Assembly: GCA_043783625.1 (NCBI GenBank)
Contig: JAYVZE010000224.1
Location: 1 to 64,000, forward strand
Direction: 5' to 3'
Origin: JAFDVL01 sp043783625
GTDB lineage: Bacteria > Acidobacteriota > Blastocatellia > RBC074
DNA length: 64,000 nucleotides
Positions 44,049 to 52,316 of this stretch are shown here, piece by piece. The position numbers and the translations under genes were made by a program. Numbering within the stretch: the stretch's first letter is position 1; the number at the start of each line of letters is the position of its first letter. The notes under the pieces are model-generated. The model had not been told where the DNA came from, did no database searches, and saw only the letters and a program-made list of their open reading frames with translations.

Positions 44049-44261
44049 TTAATGATTTAGCGGATTGTCAGTTTGTAATCCTTGACAGGAAATAGGCTCC
44101 CATTGTTTTTCTGGCATCAGCTCCATCTCATCCAAAAAGAGCTTCTCTTCCGTAGTGAGGTCGCTACTATTCCAATATTCGGTTTTCATTTCATCAAGTA
44201 AAACAGACCAGTTGGAAGTGTCAGAGTTTACGGCGCGGGTTTTACTTATTTTTTTTGACAT
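44049..44261 (-). CDS. Small hypothetical protein
   Basis: Open frame of 70 residues, ATG preceded by AGGAAG-like sequence, ending 16 bp before the DinB-like gene. It is acidic in the centre (SSDLTTEEKLFLDEMELMPE), with a basic N terminus (MSKKISKTRAV). No family recognised. Position and spacing inside the minus-strand run favour a real gene. Confidence 0.5.
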   Translation of the reverse strand: MSKKISKTRAVNSDTSNWSVLLDEMKTEYWNSSDLTTEEKLFLDEMELMPEKQWEPISCQGLQTDNPLNH

Positions 44262-44316
44262 TACAGCTTCTTTTCACTTCCTCCAGCATAACACGGAAAA
44301 TTGCTCATGAATTAGA

Positions 44317-44652
44317 TCAGTACCTTTCTTTTCTGAGCAATAAATCTTTCAGCACCGCACCCGCAGGCAAGCGAAAAAGTTGGATCAGCATATACACTGC
44401 CATCGCAATATTGCTCAAGCTCATAATCAGCACAAACCATAAAATTCGCGCCCACCATTTGGTTTCTTTGTAGCAGACCCAGACAAAAAAAGTAATGAAG
44501 CCGCAATAGGCATCCCACAAAGTCGCAATCACCCACGGTTCATTCAAAATCCGTCCGGCATGGAAAAGATTTTCGTGCATTCCGGCTTTGAGCGTGACGA
44601 TTAACATCCCGATCAAGATGGCGATGAATAGTAATTTTAAGAAAGTAATCAT
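44317..44652 (-). CDS. DUF1475 family membrane protein
   Basis: Inner-membrane protein of 111 residues with three hydrophobic segments (ITFLKLLFIAILIGMLIVTL; TLWDAYCGFITFFVWVCY; LWFVLIMSLSNIAMAVYMLI). EPWVIATLWDAYCGF and KETKWWARILWFV are typical of DUF1475, function unknown. The ATG at 44652 is chosen because the frame further upstream runs into a dispersed repeat at ~44655-44690. Confidence 0.85.
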   Translation of the reverse strand: MITFLKLLFIAILIGMLIVTLKAGMHENLFHAGRILNEPWVIATLWDAYCGFITFFVWVCYKETKWWARILWFVLIMSLSNIAMAVYMLIQLFRLPAGAVLKDLLLRKERY

Positions 44653-44654
44653 CA

Positions 44655-44690
44655 GTGTCAGTACCACCTGCGGTAGCGGGTGGCAATAGT
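44655..44690. repeat. Partial copy of the 16788-16816 repeat
   Basis: GTCAGTACCACCTGCGG then TAGCGGGTGG here matches the reverse complement of the right interior of the 16406-16871 element at about 25 of 27 positions. It sits immediately upstream of the DUF1475 start codon. Confidence 0.55.
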
Positions 44691-44734
44691 TATCGCAACA
44701 AGTAAATACATTCAAAAATAAAAATTGATTTTTT

Positions 44735-44890
44735 CTATTAGCCCAGCCGTTCACGGCTGGGAAAGAAAAGCGAAAATAGTTCAGGGCGCTTTAGCGTTCT
44801 TTTTCTTGGCTTAAGCCCTTGCCAAGCCCGATACATCGGGCTGTAGGATTTCCCGCAACGACACCCAGCCGTGAACGGCTGGGCTAGTAG
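44735..44890. repeat. Inverted-repeat element with CCCAGCCGT ends
   Basis: Arms 44735-44761 and 44864-44890 pair at 26 of 27 positions, and each arm is itself a palindrome (CCCAGCCGTTCACGGCTGGG). A small AGCCCGATACATCGGGCT hairpin lies inside. It interrupts the minus-strand run of small genes between DUF1295 and DUF1475. Confidence 0.7.
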
Positions 44891-44938
44891 AAAAACAGAG
44901 AGCGCAGTTGAACACCACACGATACACCTACTGACTCA

Positions 44939-45715
44939 TTAACTCTTCGGAAACCACGGCAAAAACGCATTCGTTCTTCGCACATATTCTGCATACTGCG
45001 GCTTCGTTTTTTTTAATGTTTTTTCGAGCAACGCCACGCCCGAAATTTTCATCAGCAACGTAGTCATCACAATCGGACTCATAACCGTCCACCAGCCATT
45101 TGGAACAGACAAGGCAATGCAAAATATTCCCCACCACAACAGCGCATCGCCAAAATAATTTGGATGCCGCGTGTACTTCCACAAACCACGATCCATCACC
45201 TTGCCTTGATTGTTCGGGTCGGATTTAAACCGCGCCAGCTCCCAGTCTCCAACTGCTTCAAAGATCAAACCGACAGTCCAGAAGAAAGTTCCCAGAATAT
45301 CGAAGGTTGTGAATTTATCGGGGAACGGCGAGGCAGCGGCCGCTTGAATCGGCAATGAAATTAACCAGATCAGTACGCCTTGAAAAACGAAGACGACGAA
45401 CAAACTTACCAGCGGAAAATTCTTGCCGATGCGTTTACGCAGCGATTGGTACCGGTAATCTTCGCCTTTGCCGTGGTTGCGAAAAAACAAATAAACCGAA
45501 AGTCGCAATCCCCAAATGGTGACGAGGGTTGTCAGTAAAATTTTGCGCGGCGCAAATCCCGGCGCATGGAAATAACAAATCCAGGCGACGACGACGAAGC
45601 CGAGTCCCCAGAAAATGTCTACGATGCTGGCATTTTTTAAGGCGAGGCTGAGCAGCCAGAGCAAAAACACCAGAGCCATGAGAATCGAGAAATTTAGTAA
45701 TAGGGGCATAATCAA
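44939..45715 (-). CDS. DUF1295 / steroid-reductase-like membrane protein
   Basis: Polytopic inner-membrane protein of 258 residues with about six hydrophobic segments. The DUF1295/isoprenylcysteine-methyltransferase-like signature is GLWKYTRHPNYFGDALLWWG, with the later AEYVRRTNAFLPWFP end. Family members reduce or methylate lipid-like substrates; here the reaction is unknown. It lies 33 bp downstream of a DUF1801 gene. Confidence 0.9.
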   Translation of the reverse strand: MIMPLLLNFSILMALVFLLWLLSLALKNASIVDIFWGLGFVVVAWICYFHAPGFAPRKILLTTLVTIWGLRLSVYLFFRNHGKGEDYRYQSLRKRIGKNFPLVSLFVVFVFQGVLIWLISLPIQAAAASPFPDKFTTFDILGTFFWTVGLIFEAVGDWELARFKSDPNNQGKVMDRGLWKYTRHPNYFGDALLWWGIFCIALSVPNGWWTVMSPIVMTTLLMKISGVALLEKTLKKTKPQYAEYVRRTNAFLPWFPKS

Positions 45716-45748
45716 GTATTTTAATTGGCGATTCGTTTTGAGTACAGG

Positions 45749-46165
45749 TTAAGCCGCAAGCCTTTTCGTTGTTGTCAGAGAATGTTTGATGAGAGTCTGC
45801 AAAATTTTCGTGTCAACATCCGCCAATTTTTTGACATACAAACAACCCTTGCCGGATTTGTATTTGCCGAGTTGCGGCAACATTTCTTCAAATTCCTTAT
45901 CGCGTCCACACAGATAAAAAACGATTGCATCCTTGCGTGAAGCAAAACCTACCAGGCACATATCGCCTTCATGTCCGCTGGCGTATTTGTAGTGATATGA
46001 ACCAAATCCGACAATACTGGGTCCCCACATTTTTGGTTCAAATTTAGTCATTTTTTTCATCAGATCCACCACTTTGAAGCAGTCAGCGCGTCTACTTTCG
46101 TCAGCGATAGCATTCAAGAAATCTTCGACCTTGACTTCGGTTTTTTTGGTTTTTAGTTCTGCCAT
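45749..46165 (-). CDS. DUF1801 family protein (first of three)
   Basis: Cytosolic protein of 138 residues with the YdhG/DUF1801 pattern: helix FLNAIADESRRADCFKVVDL, then MWGPSIVGFGSYHYKYASGH, ending with KGCLYVKKLADVDTKILQTL. Function unknown; the fold resembles iron-binding frataxin-like proteins. ATG at 46165 follows AAGGAGGAA; the frame upstream overlaps the next gene and is not used. Confidence 0.87.
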   Translation of the reverse strand: MAELKTKKTEVKVEDFLNAIADESRRADCFKVVDLMKKMTKFEPKMWGPSIVGFGSYHYKYASGHEGDMCLVGFASRKDAIVFYLCGRDKEFEEMLPQLGKYKSGKGCLYVKKLADVDTKILQTLIKHSLTTTKRLAA

Positions 46166-46181
46166 AAATTCCTCCTTAAAT

Positions 46182-46706
46182 TTATTTGCTCTCTGAGATT
46201 GAATATTCAAATTCGTAAAAATGCTTTCCATCCACAATGTTAATGGACATTTTTCCGCTGAGTCCTTTGAGTTCATCCGTGCCGGAATCAGGCACGACGA
46301 TGACCGAAAGTTCTGGTACGTTGCGATTCATAATTCCATTATGTTGCAGCACGAATGTGCCTTTATGACCTTGTAAAGTTCCGGTCACACGCTCAATGGC
46401 TACATATCCGGCAGAGCCTTTGACTTCGGTCATCGCCGCCAGCATTTGCCCTTTGCTGGCTGCTTCAAGCTCGCCATGAAATTGTTTATTGATCGTCATT
46501 CTGCCGAGGTTGGCTTCCTGTGCATTTTCATCTTGTTGCGAGATTACTTTGACATCAAATGTTCCGCTGGCGTGTTTGGTCATGCGTGACTCCTTTGGCT
46601 TTGTTGGTTGGGTTGAATCGTTTTTTGTTTCGGCGAAAGAATGCAGTCCAAGCGCGAAGCAGAGACTTAGGCAGAGACAGGTGAAAGGGAAGATTTTTCT
46701 GTTCAT
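46182..46706 (-). CDS. DUF3224 family protein with two possible starts
   Basis: Beta-barrel (allene-oxide-cyclase-like) protein of the DUF3224 family: KHASGTFDVKVISQQDE, TINKQFHGELEAASKGQMLA, GYVAIERVTGTLQGHKGTF, VPDSGTDELKGLSGKMSI. The long form of 174 residues (ATG 46706, no ribosome site seen) has a signal peptide (FPFTCLCLSLCFALGLHSFA). The short form of 133 residues starts at ATG 46583 with AAAGGAG 6 bases upstream and has no signal, like most family members. The sequence supports both readings. Confidence 0.88.
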   Translation of the reverse strand: MNRKIFPFTCLCLSLCFALGLHSFAETKNDSTQPTKPKESRMTKHASGTFDVKVISQQDENAQEANLGRMTINKQFHGELEAASKGQMLAAMTEVKGSAGYVAIERVTGTLQGHKGTFVLQHNGIMNRNVPELSVIVVPDSGTDELKGLSGKMSINIVDGKHFYEFEYSISESK

Positions 46707-46734
46707 AGTATTTTAGATCAGGTAACGATTTAGT

Positions 46735-47274
46735 TTACGGCGCATATTTTGCCGCCAGTTTGCGCACTGTATTAATGCCGCGAATGGTCGCTTTTGCTTT
46801 GATAATTTTTTCCAGCCCAGCTTTGGCGAATGGCGAATCCGTTTGTTTCATACGACAGAGCCAATACATTTCGCGGTTGTGGATGTGTAAATCATCCATT
46901 TCATTACGATAGCTTAACAACTTTTCCGTTGCCTCAGCACCGAGCGGTTCAGCCAGAAATCCTACATTTAAGGCGGCAGCCTGGTTCATCGCGGCTTCTG
47001 AAAAAGGCTGATACTGAGCGACCGCTTCAACTTCGGCAACAGTTCGAATGAACGTAGCGACTTCGTAGCCCAGCGATTTATGCAGGTGCTCCGCAATTTT
47101 ATTTTCCAGCGTTTTGATATTCTTCGCTTTGGATTCAAAAATCACATTACCACTGGCAATAAACGTCTCAACATTGGTGCAGCCTGATTCAGCAAAGAGT
47201 TCACGCAGTGCGTCCATTTTGACATTGTGACCGCCAACATTGATGGCTCGCAGAAAGGCAATAAGCTTTGGCAT
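46735..47274 (-). CDS. DUF1697 family protein
   Basis: Cytosolic protein of 179 residues with the DUF1697 signature: LIAFLRAINVGGHNVKMDAL, GCTNVETFIASGNVIFES, then SLGYEVATFIRTVAEVEAV and NREMYWLCR. Function unknown. It is 23 bp downstream of a small membrane protein and 28 bp upstream of the DUF3224 long start, in the minus-strand run. Confidence 0.9.
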   Translation of the reverse strand: MPKLIAFLRAINVGGHNVKMDALRELFAESGCTNVETFIASGNVIFESKAKNIKTLENKIAEHLHKSLGYEVATFIRTVAEVEAVAQYQPFSEAAMNQAAALNVGFLAEPLGAEATEKLLSYRNEMDDLHIHNREMYWLCRMKQTDSPFAKAGLEKIIKAKATIRGINTVRKLAAKYAP

Positions 47275-47297
47275 AAGAAAATTAGATTACCGGTTGC

Positions 47298-47693
47298 TTA
47301 AAATGCGCGGCGCGTCAGAGGTTCGCCAATAATTTTTTCTGATTTGCGGTCGCGTAAATAGCCACCGATCATCGCCGCCGGAGCCATCACCAACAGCGCG
47401 GATAATTGCGACCAGATTGCGCCTTTGCCGGGTCGTGACAGTAAAGAAATCAATGCTCCTGTGCCAATGACGATAGACAGAATCGCCGCGTAGCGAAATT
47501 TATTACGTCGCGCGATAGTTGCTGCTAGATAACCGCCAAGTGCCGCAAAAAAAGCGCCATACACAATACTTATTAGCAGAAACCACATTGGAACTACATC
47601 GTGCGAATCCCGTCCGCTGAGTGAAAAAAGCAGTACAGCGGACACCGCGAAAACAAGATAACCAATTATCACTGCAAGAATGCTACGAATCAT
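47298..47693 (-). CDS. Small membrane protein of unknown function
   Basis: Inner-membrane protein of 131 residues with four hydrophobic segments (SILAVIIGYLVFAVSAVLLF; VPMWFLLISIVYGAFFAALG; RYAAILSIVIGTGALISLL; LSALLVMAPAAMIGGYLRDR). It resembles small TIGR04086-like proteins but I do not recognise a definite family. ATG at 47693 follows GGGGGGAAA. The frame upstream overlaps the ABM-like gene and is not used. Confidence 0.75.
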   Translation of the reverse strand: MIRSILAVIIGYLVFAVSAVLLFSLSGRDSHDVVPMWFLLISIVYGAFFAALGGYLAATIARRNKFRYAAILSIVIGTGALISLLSRPGKGAIWSQLSALLVMAPAAMIGGYLRDRKSEKIIGEPLTRRAF

Positions 47694-47730
47694 TTTCCCC
47701 CCTGTTGTATTTTGAAATACGCTTATCGCT

Positions 47731-48051
47731 TTAAAAATCAATCGGCTCAAATTGCGCAAACATCTCGTGACTTTCTGGCAAAGTGGTCAGCGGCGCGTAT
47801 TCGCAAACTTTGCCAAATCGCTCCCACATCGCAAGGACGCCGGGATTGGTGTGTGCCTGCTCAACGGCTTCTTTGGATTTCCATTCAAAGACTTCAATGA
47901 TTGTTCCGTCTTTAGCGCGCATCACGTGCGAAGGGCGCTCTGTCGCCAGCCCAAGTGCTTGCAACGTAGGCAAATGATTTTTTACTTCTTCGAGTAGCTC
48001 GGCATCTTTGCCAGCTAACGGACGATATGCTGCAATTGTATAGTGTCCCAT
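47731..48051 (-). CDS. Antibiotic-biosynthesis-monooxygenase-like (ABM) domain protein
   Basis: Single-domain dimeric alpha/beta-barrel protein of 106 residues: HYTIAAYRPLAGKDAELLEE, ALGLATERPSHVMRAKDGT, IIEVFEWKSKEAVEQAH, then a terminal strand. Such proteins bind haem, quinones or act as cofactor-free oxygenases; no residue here decides. ATG at 48051 follows AGGAGAAA. Adjacent to three VOC genes upstream in the run. Confidence 0.82.
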   Translation of the reverse strand: MGHYTIAAYRPLAGKDAELLEEVKNHLPTLQALGLATERPSHVMRAKDGTIIEVFEWKSKEAVEQAHTNPGVLAMWERFGKVCEYAPLTTLPESHEMFAQFEPIDF

Positions 48052-48067
48052 ATCTTTCTCCTCATAA

Positions 48068-48496
48068 TTATGCCGCCTTGTCTTCTGCAAATTGCCAATG
48101 ACCGATGTCTTTAGGGTTGCCGCTGATTTTATTGGTGATGGTCATCGTAAAAATCAGGCGATTGCCGAACGGATCATTGATGGACATTTCGCGTGATCCC
48201 CATGGCTGATTTTGAATTCCCGGTCGCGCGTTCTTGTACTGCTTAGCGATGAGTTCCTCTTGGTACGCATCTACATTTTCTGTTTCAATTCTGATTGCCG
48301 CGCCGGGGCAGCAATCGCCGAAATGCTCTGACAAATGCAGCTCACAAGCGTCTTTGGAAATGCCCATATACAGTGGCAAATCGTCCGCAAAGCGATGCTC
48401 CCAATTTATTTTGAAGCCCAAAAAATCCACATAAAATTCTTTCGCTTTGGCTTCGTCGAAGATGCGTAAAATCGGTGTAATTTTTCCTAAGCTCAT
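48068..48496 (-). CDS. Glyoxalase-superfamily (bleomycin-resistance-like) protein
   Basis: VOC-fold protein of 142 residues: ITPILRIFDEAKAKEFYVDF, LGFKINWEHRFADDLPLYMG, ACELHLSEHFGDCCPG, ending in NDPFGNRLIFT. This arrangement is that of the glyoxalase-superfamily bleomycin-resistance-like proteins, which bind drugs or metals. A tail (NKISGNPKDIGHWQF) follows. It is the first of three adjacent VOC-type genes. Confidence 0.88.
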   Translation of the reverse strand: MSLGKITPILRIFDEAKAKEFYVDFLGFKINWEHRFADDLPLYMGISKDACELHLSEHFGDCCPGAAIRIETENVDAYQEELIAKQYKNARPGIQNQPWGSREMSINDPFGNRLIFTMTITNKISGNPKDIGHWQFAEDKAA

Positions 48497-48512
48497 AAAA
48501 TCATTTTCCTCT

Positions 48513-48899
48513 CTAATGAATCTGATTCAGACAAATCAAGTTGCCGCAGGTGTCTTCAAAAACAGCGATTGTAACGTTCCCCATCGGAGTAGGCTTCGAT
48601 CTGAATGTGACACCAAGTTTTTCCAATCGGTCATACTCTTGGTGAATTTCTGCGACGTTGAAAATCGTCAGTGGAATTCCCGCTGTGAATAATGCTTGCT
48701 GGTAAGCTTTGGAAGGAGGAAAAGCCATTGGCTCCAGCAGCAATTCGACTTCATCCGGTGCTTCAGGAGACACCACCGTCAACCATCTGAATTCGCCCAT
48801 CGGCAGGTCAGTTTTCTTCACAAATCCGAGGATTTCTGTATAAAACGTCAGTGCTTTATTCTGGTCATCTACCATGACGCTAGCTATTTTAATTTTCAT
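48513..48899 (-). CDS. VOC family protein
   Basis: Glyoxalase/bleomycin-resistance-type protein of 128 residues: KIKIASVMVDDQNKALTFYT, ILGFVKKTDLPMGEFRWLTV, FNVAEIHQEYDRLEKLGVTF, ending TIAVFEDTCGNLICLNQ. Substrate unknown. ATG at 48899 follows GAGG at a spacing of ~6; a start eight codons upstream is less likely. 16 bp upstream of the next VOC gene. Confidence 0.88.
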   Translation of the reverse strand: MKIKIASVMVDDQNKALTFYTEILGFVKKTDLPMGEFRWLTVVSPEAPDEVELLLEPMAFPPSKAYQQALFTAGIPLTIFNVAEIHQEYDRLEKLGVTFRSKPTPMGNVTIAVFEDTCGNLICLNQIH

Positions 48900-48929
48900 A
48901 TAAACCTCAATCACTATGCGCAATAAATT

Positions 48930-49316
48930 TTAAGTCTGGCGTTCTCCAAGACAGTAACAAAGCCCGTCCGGCGCGACGACGAAAAATACTTTCCATTTCG
49001 TGTCGCCGTGCTGATCCATGCGAAAATCTGCTTCGGCTTTTTCAAAGCCATTTGCTTTTAATTCGGCGAAGGCAGCTTCGACATTGTCTACGGCAAAGAA
49101 GCATCCATCCTGCGTGGGATCACCGCCATTTTCAGCGAGTCCAATTTGAATTTCATCGCGGGCAAGCACTGCGGATTTATGCGGCGCATCGCTACGCGAG
49201 ACGACTTGAAATCCCATGATCGTTTCGTAATAGGGAATGGCAGTTTCGATATTCGCTACCGGCAAATTCATGGCGTCGCCCTGGTAAGGCCAGGTATTTT
49301 TAAAACTTGCTTTCAT
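48930..49316 (-). CDS. VOC family protein
   Basis: VOC-fold protein of 128 residues: MNLPVANIETAIPYYETIMG, FQVVSRSDAPHKSAVLARDE, IQIGLAENGGDPTQDGCFFA, VDNVEAAFAELKANGFEKAE, ending FVVAPDGLCYCLGE. Typical dioxygenase-like or glyoxalase-like fold, substrate unknown. ATG at 49316 is preferred over an upstream ATG at 49379 that directly abuts the DoxX stop. Confidence 0.86.
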   Translation of the reverse strand: MKASFKNTWPYQGDAMNLPVANIETAIPYYETIMGFQVVSRSDAPHKSAVLARDEIQIGLAENGGDPTQDGCFFAVDNVEAAFAELKANGFEKAEADFRMDQHGDTKWKVFFVVAPDGLCYCLGERQT

Positions 49317-49379
49317 AAAATTCCCCGGTCTAAAGAACAACCTGAAGGTTGAACTCTTAGCACCTATTTTTGAATTCAT

Positions 49380-50162
49380 TTATTTTCGCAGGGGAATTAA
49401 TCCACGGATTTGCTCGTTACGCAGAAATAATCCGCCCCACACCAGAATGCCAACAATGATCGTAATGAAATATGGATCGCCGACTCTGAGATGGGTGAAT
49501 GTTGCGCCGCCTAAATATCCGGTGAGCAAAATTGCACCGAGTACCGCTGTGCGTGGAATCAGATAAAGAACCGTGCAAAGAACTTCAACGATTCCAAGTC
49601 CGAAGAGCGTACTTTCCAGGTAGCCAAATTTCACAAATCCTTCAATGACGGGCGGTGCTTTCGTGAATTTCATGAAGGCACTAAAGCACAATAATAATAC
49701 GGGTAAGGAGCTCATCACATACCCCGCCCACAACATTTTCTGCGGCGTCCTGCCCGTCTCTGTCGTGAATGGAATCTGCGATTGTAATCGGGTGTCACGC
49801 AAATAAATTCCACCCCAAAGCATGACCCCGAGAAAGACCGGAAATAACGTCGGAAACCAACCTGCGCCGACACGCACATGCGTAGCGACTGCGCCGCCCA
49901 AATACCCTGTCAGCAGAATTGCGCCGAGGATGGAAGTGACAGGAATGAGGTATAGAATAACGGCAGTCAGAACGACGATGCCAAGTCCGACAATAATACT
50001 TTCAGGAATGCCGAGCTTCACCGTGGCTTCGACAACGGGCGCGGGCTTGAATAATTTCATGCCGCCGTCCAGCAACAGGAAGAGGGCAGGCAAGGCACTG
50101 AGAATTCGTCCAGCCCAAAGCATTTTGGGAGAGAGCGGGGTTTCTTCAAAATCTAGTCGCAT
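49380..50162 (-). CDS. Tandem-duplicated DoxX-like membrane protein
   Basis: Inner-membrane protein of 260 residues made of two DoxX-like four-helix units fused head to tail. Both units start MLWAG and contain K[AP]PPV(I/V)E-type loops, LGIxxL, then VLYLIPxTxxLGAILLTGYLGG and THxRVG. Unit 1 covers ~14-130 and unit 2 ~140-258. Ordinary DoxX-like proteins have one unit of ~120-130 residues and are linked to oxidative stress or quinol chemistry. Both halves keep the full helix set, so it may work as a built-in dimer. Confidence 0.88.
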   Translation of the reverse strand: MRLDFEETPLSPKMLWAGRILSALPALFLLLDGGMKLFKPAPVVEATVKLGIPESIIVGLGIVVLTAVILYLIPVTSILGAILLTGYLGGAVATHVRVGAGWFPTLFPVFLGVMLWGGIYLRDTRLQSQIPFTTETGRTPQKMLWAGYVMSSLPVLLLCFSAFMKFTKAPPVIEGFVKFGYLESTLFGLGIVEVLCTVLYLIPRTAVLGAILLTGYLGGATFTHLRVGDPYFITIIVGILVWGGLFLRNEQIRGLIPLRK

Positions 50163-50212
50163 AAATTTTCCTTTTCAGTATTTTGTAGTAGTTGTTCAGT
50201 TAATTCATTTGG

Positions 50213-50884
50213 TTATGCCTGCGGTTTTCCGGTTAAATTCCGCTCCATTCCAATATACGTTGGACGGACAAAAAAATTGTTATAGCACAACATTCGCAGA
50301 ATATTGGCAGGTCGCAAATACCAGCTTGCCCAGGTGAGCGGAGAATCCCCGTTCATATCTTTGGTGTCTTTCTTTGCACCTGCATCAAGCAGCCGTTGAA
50401 TCGTTTCTTCTGTGCTAAAAGCGGCAGCCCGATGCAGCGGAGTTTCAGCTTTGGTGCGACAATCGCGCATAAATCCACCGGTTTCAACTCCAGGTTTAGT
50501 CGTGCAATTTGGGTTGGCTCCATGCGCGAGCAAAACCTGGATCACCAAATCAGGCGCCGTGCGATTTGTCGTACAGAGCGCAGCGTGCAAAGGCGTTTCA
50601 CCAGTGTCAGGCAACGGGAAATTTACGTCCGCACCATTTTCGATCAGGAATTCACATAGTCGCCAATGACCGTGAAATACTGCCCCGTTAAGATCAAGAT
50701 TTTCTCCAAGCGATGTTAATGACTCACCATTCGACAATAAAAATCGGATCGCGCTGACATCTCCGTAATACGCGCACCACTGGATGAGCGACGTTCCCTC
50801 AGCATCTGTAGAAGTTGCCGGATTGCCTGCGACCAGATAATCGAAAATTAAGTCGGTGCGACCTTCTCTAATTCGCTCAAGCAT
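50213..50884 (-). CDS. Ankyrin-repeat protein
   Basis: Predicted cytosolic protein of 223 residues with about five ankyrin repeats: LIFDYLVAGNPATSTDAEG, TSLIQWCAYYGDVSAIRFLL, LCEFLIENGADVNFPLPDTG, TPLHAALCTTN and TPLHRAAAFSTEETIQRLLD. It mediates protein contacts; no enzyme domain is attached and no signal peptide is seen. 11 bp upstream of a DUF1801 gene in the same run. Confidence 0.9.
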   Translation of the reverse strand: MLERIREGRTDLIFDYLVAGNPATSTDAEGTSLIQWCAYYGDVSAIRFLLSNGESLTSLGENLDLNGAVFHGHWRLCEFLIENGADVNFPLPDTGETPLHAALCTTNRTAPDLVIQVLLAHGANPNCTTKPGVETGGFMRDCRTKAETPLHRAAAFSTEETIQRLLDAGAKKDTKDMNGDSPLTWASWYLRPANILRMLCYNNFFVRPTYIGMERNLTGKPQA

Positions 50885-50895
50885 CTTATTTCCCC

Positions 50896-51279
50896 TTATT
50901 TCTTTTTGGCGATACGCTGGGCTTTGGCATCATTTTCCGCGATGCGTGCTTTGACGATTTTGCGTACCAGTGCGAATGGCAAAGGTTTGTTGGCTGGAAA
51001 ACGAATAGTACCCGGACTGGTGTCGTAATTTTTGAGATCGCCCGCCAGCCCTTTCACTACTGCTGCGCTGAGCGGATATAAGGAGCAATGATTGGTCGCC
51101 GCGCCAAAAGCCACCAGTCGTTTGCCGTCCAGACGAAATGCGGGGAGTTGATAATAAAAATATTCCTCGGCTTTGGGCACGATGGATTTAATCGTCTGGC
51201 GCAATTTTTCAAGTGTAGCGCGTTTGTCTTCACTCACGAATGAGAGATATTCGTCAATGGTTTTGGGTTTGTTTTTCAT
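50896..51279 (-). CDS. DUF1801 family protein (second of three)
   Basis: Cytosolic protein of 127 residues: KTIDEYLSFVSEDKRATLEK, LRQTIKSIVPKAEEYFYYQL, PAFRLDGKRLVAFGAATNHC, SLYPLSAAVV, TIRFPANKPLPFALVRKIVK and a Lys-rich end. This is the canonical YdhG-like DUF1801 form. ATG at 51279 follows AGGAGAG. Function unknown. Confidence 0.92.
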   Translation of the reverse strand: MKNKPKTIDEYLSFVSEDKRATLEKLRQTIKSIVPKAEEYFYYQLPAFRLDGKRLVAFGAATNHCSLYPLSAAVVKGLAGDLKNYDTSPGTIRFPANKPLPFALVRKIVKARIAENDAKAQRIAKKK

Positions 51280-51307
51280 AACTCTCCTTATGTAAAAAAC
51301 AACAACA

Positions 51308-51823
51308 CTAGGTCGTAATCACATACTCACTCTGGACGAGTCCGCTCGTGTACTGGCGCGTGGCGATATGCTGGAGCGTAATGTCGCATTGAAGCGGGCC
51401 AAAGAGCGGAATACCTTCGCCGATGAGTACAGGAACACGGGTGATAATAAGGCGCTGGATAAGTCCCGCCTGAAGAAACCGCTGGATGGTGATCCCGCCA
51501 TCCACGTATATATGTTGGATACCACGCACGGCAAGTTGCGACACGATTTCGGTCGGCTCCCCTGACAAGTGCTCTAGCACAGCTTCAGGCGGCGCAGGGG
51601 GCAGAGGGCGAGTACTGAGCACAAATGTGGGCTTCTCGCCATAAGGCCATGTGCCAAAGGCCAACACTGTTTCGTAGGTTTTGCGCCCGATGACAAGTGC
51701 ATCAACCGAAGCGAAGAACTCATCGAAGCCGTGGGGTTCAACGGAAGGTAGGAAATCGAAGTCGCCATTGATTCGGGCGATGAAACCGTCGAGGCTTGTA
51801 GCGATAAAGACGGATGCTTTCAT
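51308..51823 (-). CDS. Dihydrofolate-reductase-like (RibD C-terminal) protein
   Basis: NAD(P)H-dependent reductase-like protein of 171 residues: ASVFIATSLDGFIARINGDF, VDALVIGRKTYETVLAFGTW, PTFVLSTRPLPP, HIYVDGGITIQRFLQAGLIQ, ITRVPVLIGEGIPLFG. This is the YyaP/RibD_C pattern; the substrate is unknown and it need not act on folate. ATG at 51823 is preferred to one two codons upstream. Part of the same minus-strand run. Confidence 0.92.
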   Translation of the reverse strand: MKASVFIATSLDGFIARINGDFDFLPSVEPHGFDEFFASVDALVIGRKTYETVLAFGTWPYGEKPTFVLSTRPLPPAPPEAVLEHLSGEPTEIVSQLAVRGIQHIYVDGGITIQRFLQAGLIQRLIITRVPVLIGEGIPLFGPLQCDITLQHIATRQYTSGLVQSEYVITT

Positions 51824-51854
51824 TATCAAGTCCTTTCATTATTGACCGGCGGAT

Positions 51855-52316
51855 TCACTTCACAGGGATTCTTGATCGCTGTTTCGCCGAAATAGATTTG
51901 ATCACGATTCGCCCTGATCCCGCGTTACCAAACGGCTTGGCAGCGCATTTCAATGCTTGCGAAATTAATTCCTCCACCGCAGGAGAATCTAAATCTGAAG
52001 CATCATTGAGAACGATATGCCGAGCCACTTTGCCGTTGCCTTTCAGTAGATTCTGCGGATCGGGAATTCCTGTCGCTTGCATAAAAAATAAGCTGACCCA
52101 GCGCGGATATAAAGCAATAGAAAAAATTACATCAGAGACACGCTCAGATGGCGCGAAGCCAATAGCGAGTGCGTTGTAGTTGTCATAGACCAACTCTAAA
52201 GCACCCGGTAATCGCGCTCGCATCTTGGCAAGAATTGTATTTGCCAAGGCTCTGATTTCAGGTGTGTATTTCGCAATGAAAGCATCAAGTTGTTTTTGGG
52301 ATGATGACTCTTTCAT
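51855..52316 (-). CDS. DUF1801 family protein (third of three)
   Basis: Cytosolic protein of 153 residues with the longer DUF1801 form: LDAFIAKYTPEIRALANTIL, PGALELVYDNYNALAIGFAP, IFSIALYPRWVSLFFMQATG, LLKGNGKVARHIVL, and a basic end. Probably the first gene of the minus-strand run; the next gene upstream is unrelated and AT-rich. Confidence 0.87.
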   Translation of the reverse strand: MKESSSQKQLDAFIAKYTPEIRALANTILAKMRARLPGALELVYDNYNALAIGFAPSERVSDVIFSIALYPRWVSLFFMQATGIPDPQNLLKGNGKVARHIVLNDASDLDSPAVEELISQALKCAAKPFGNAGSGRIVIKSISAKQRSRIPVK

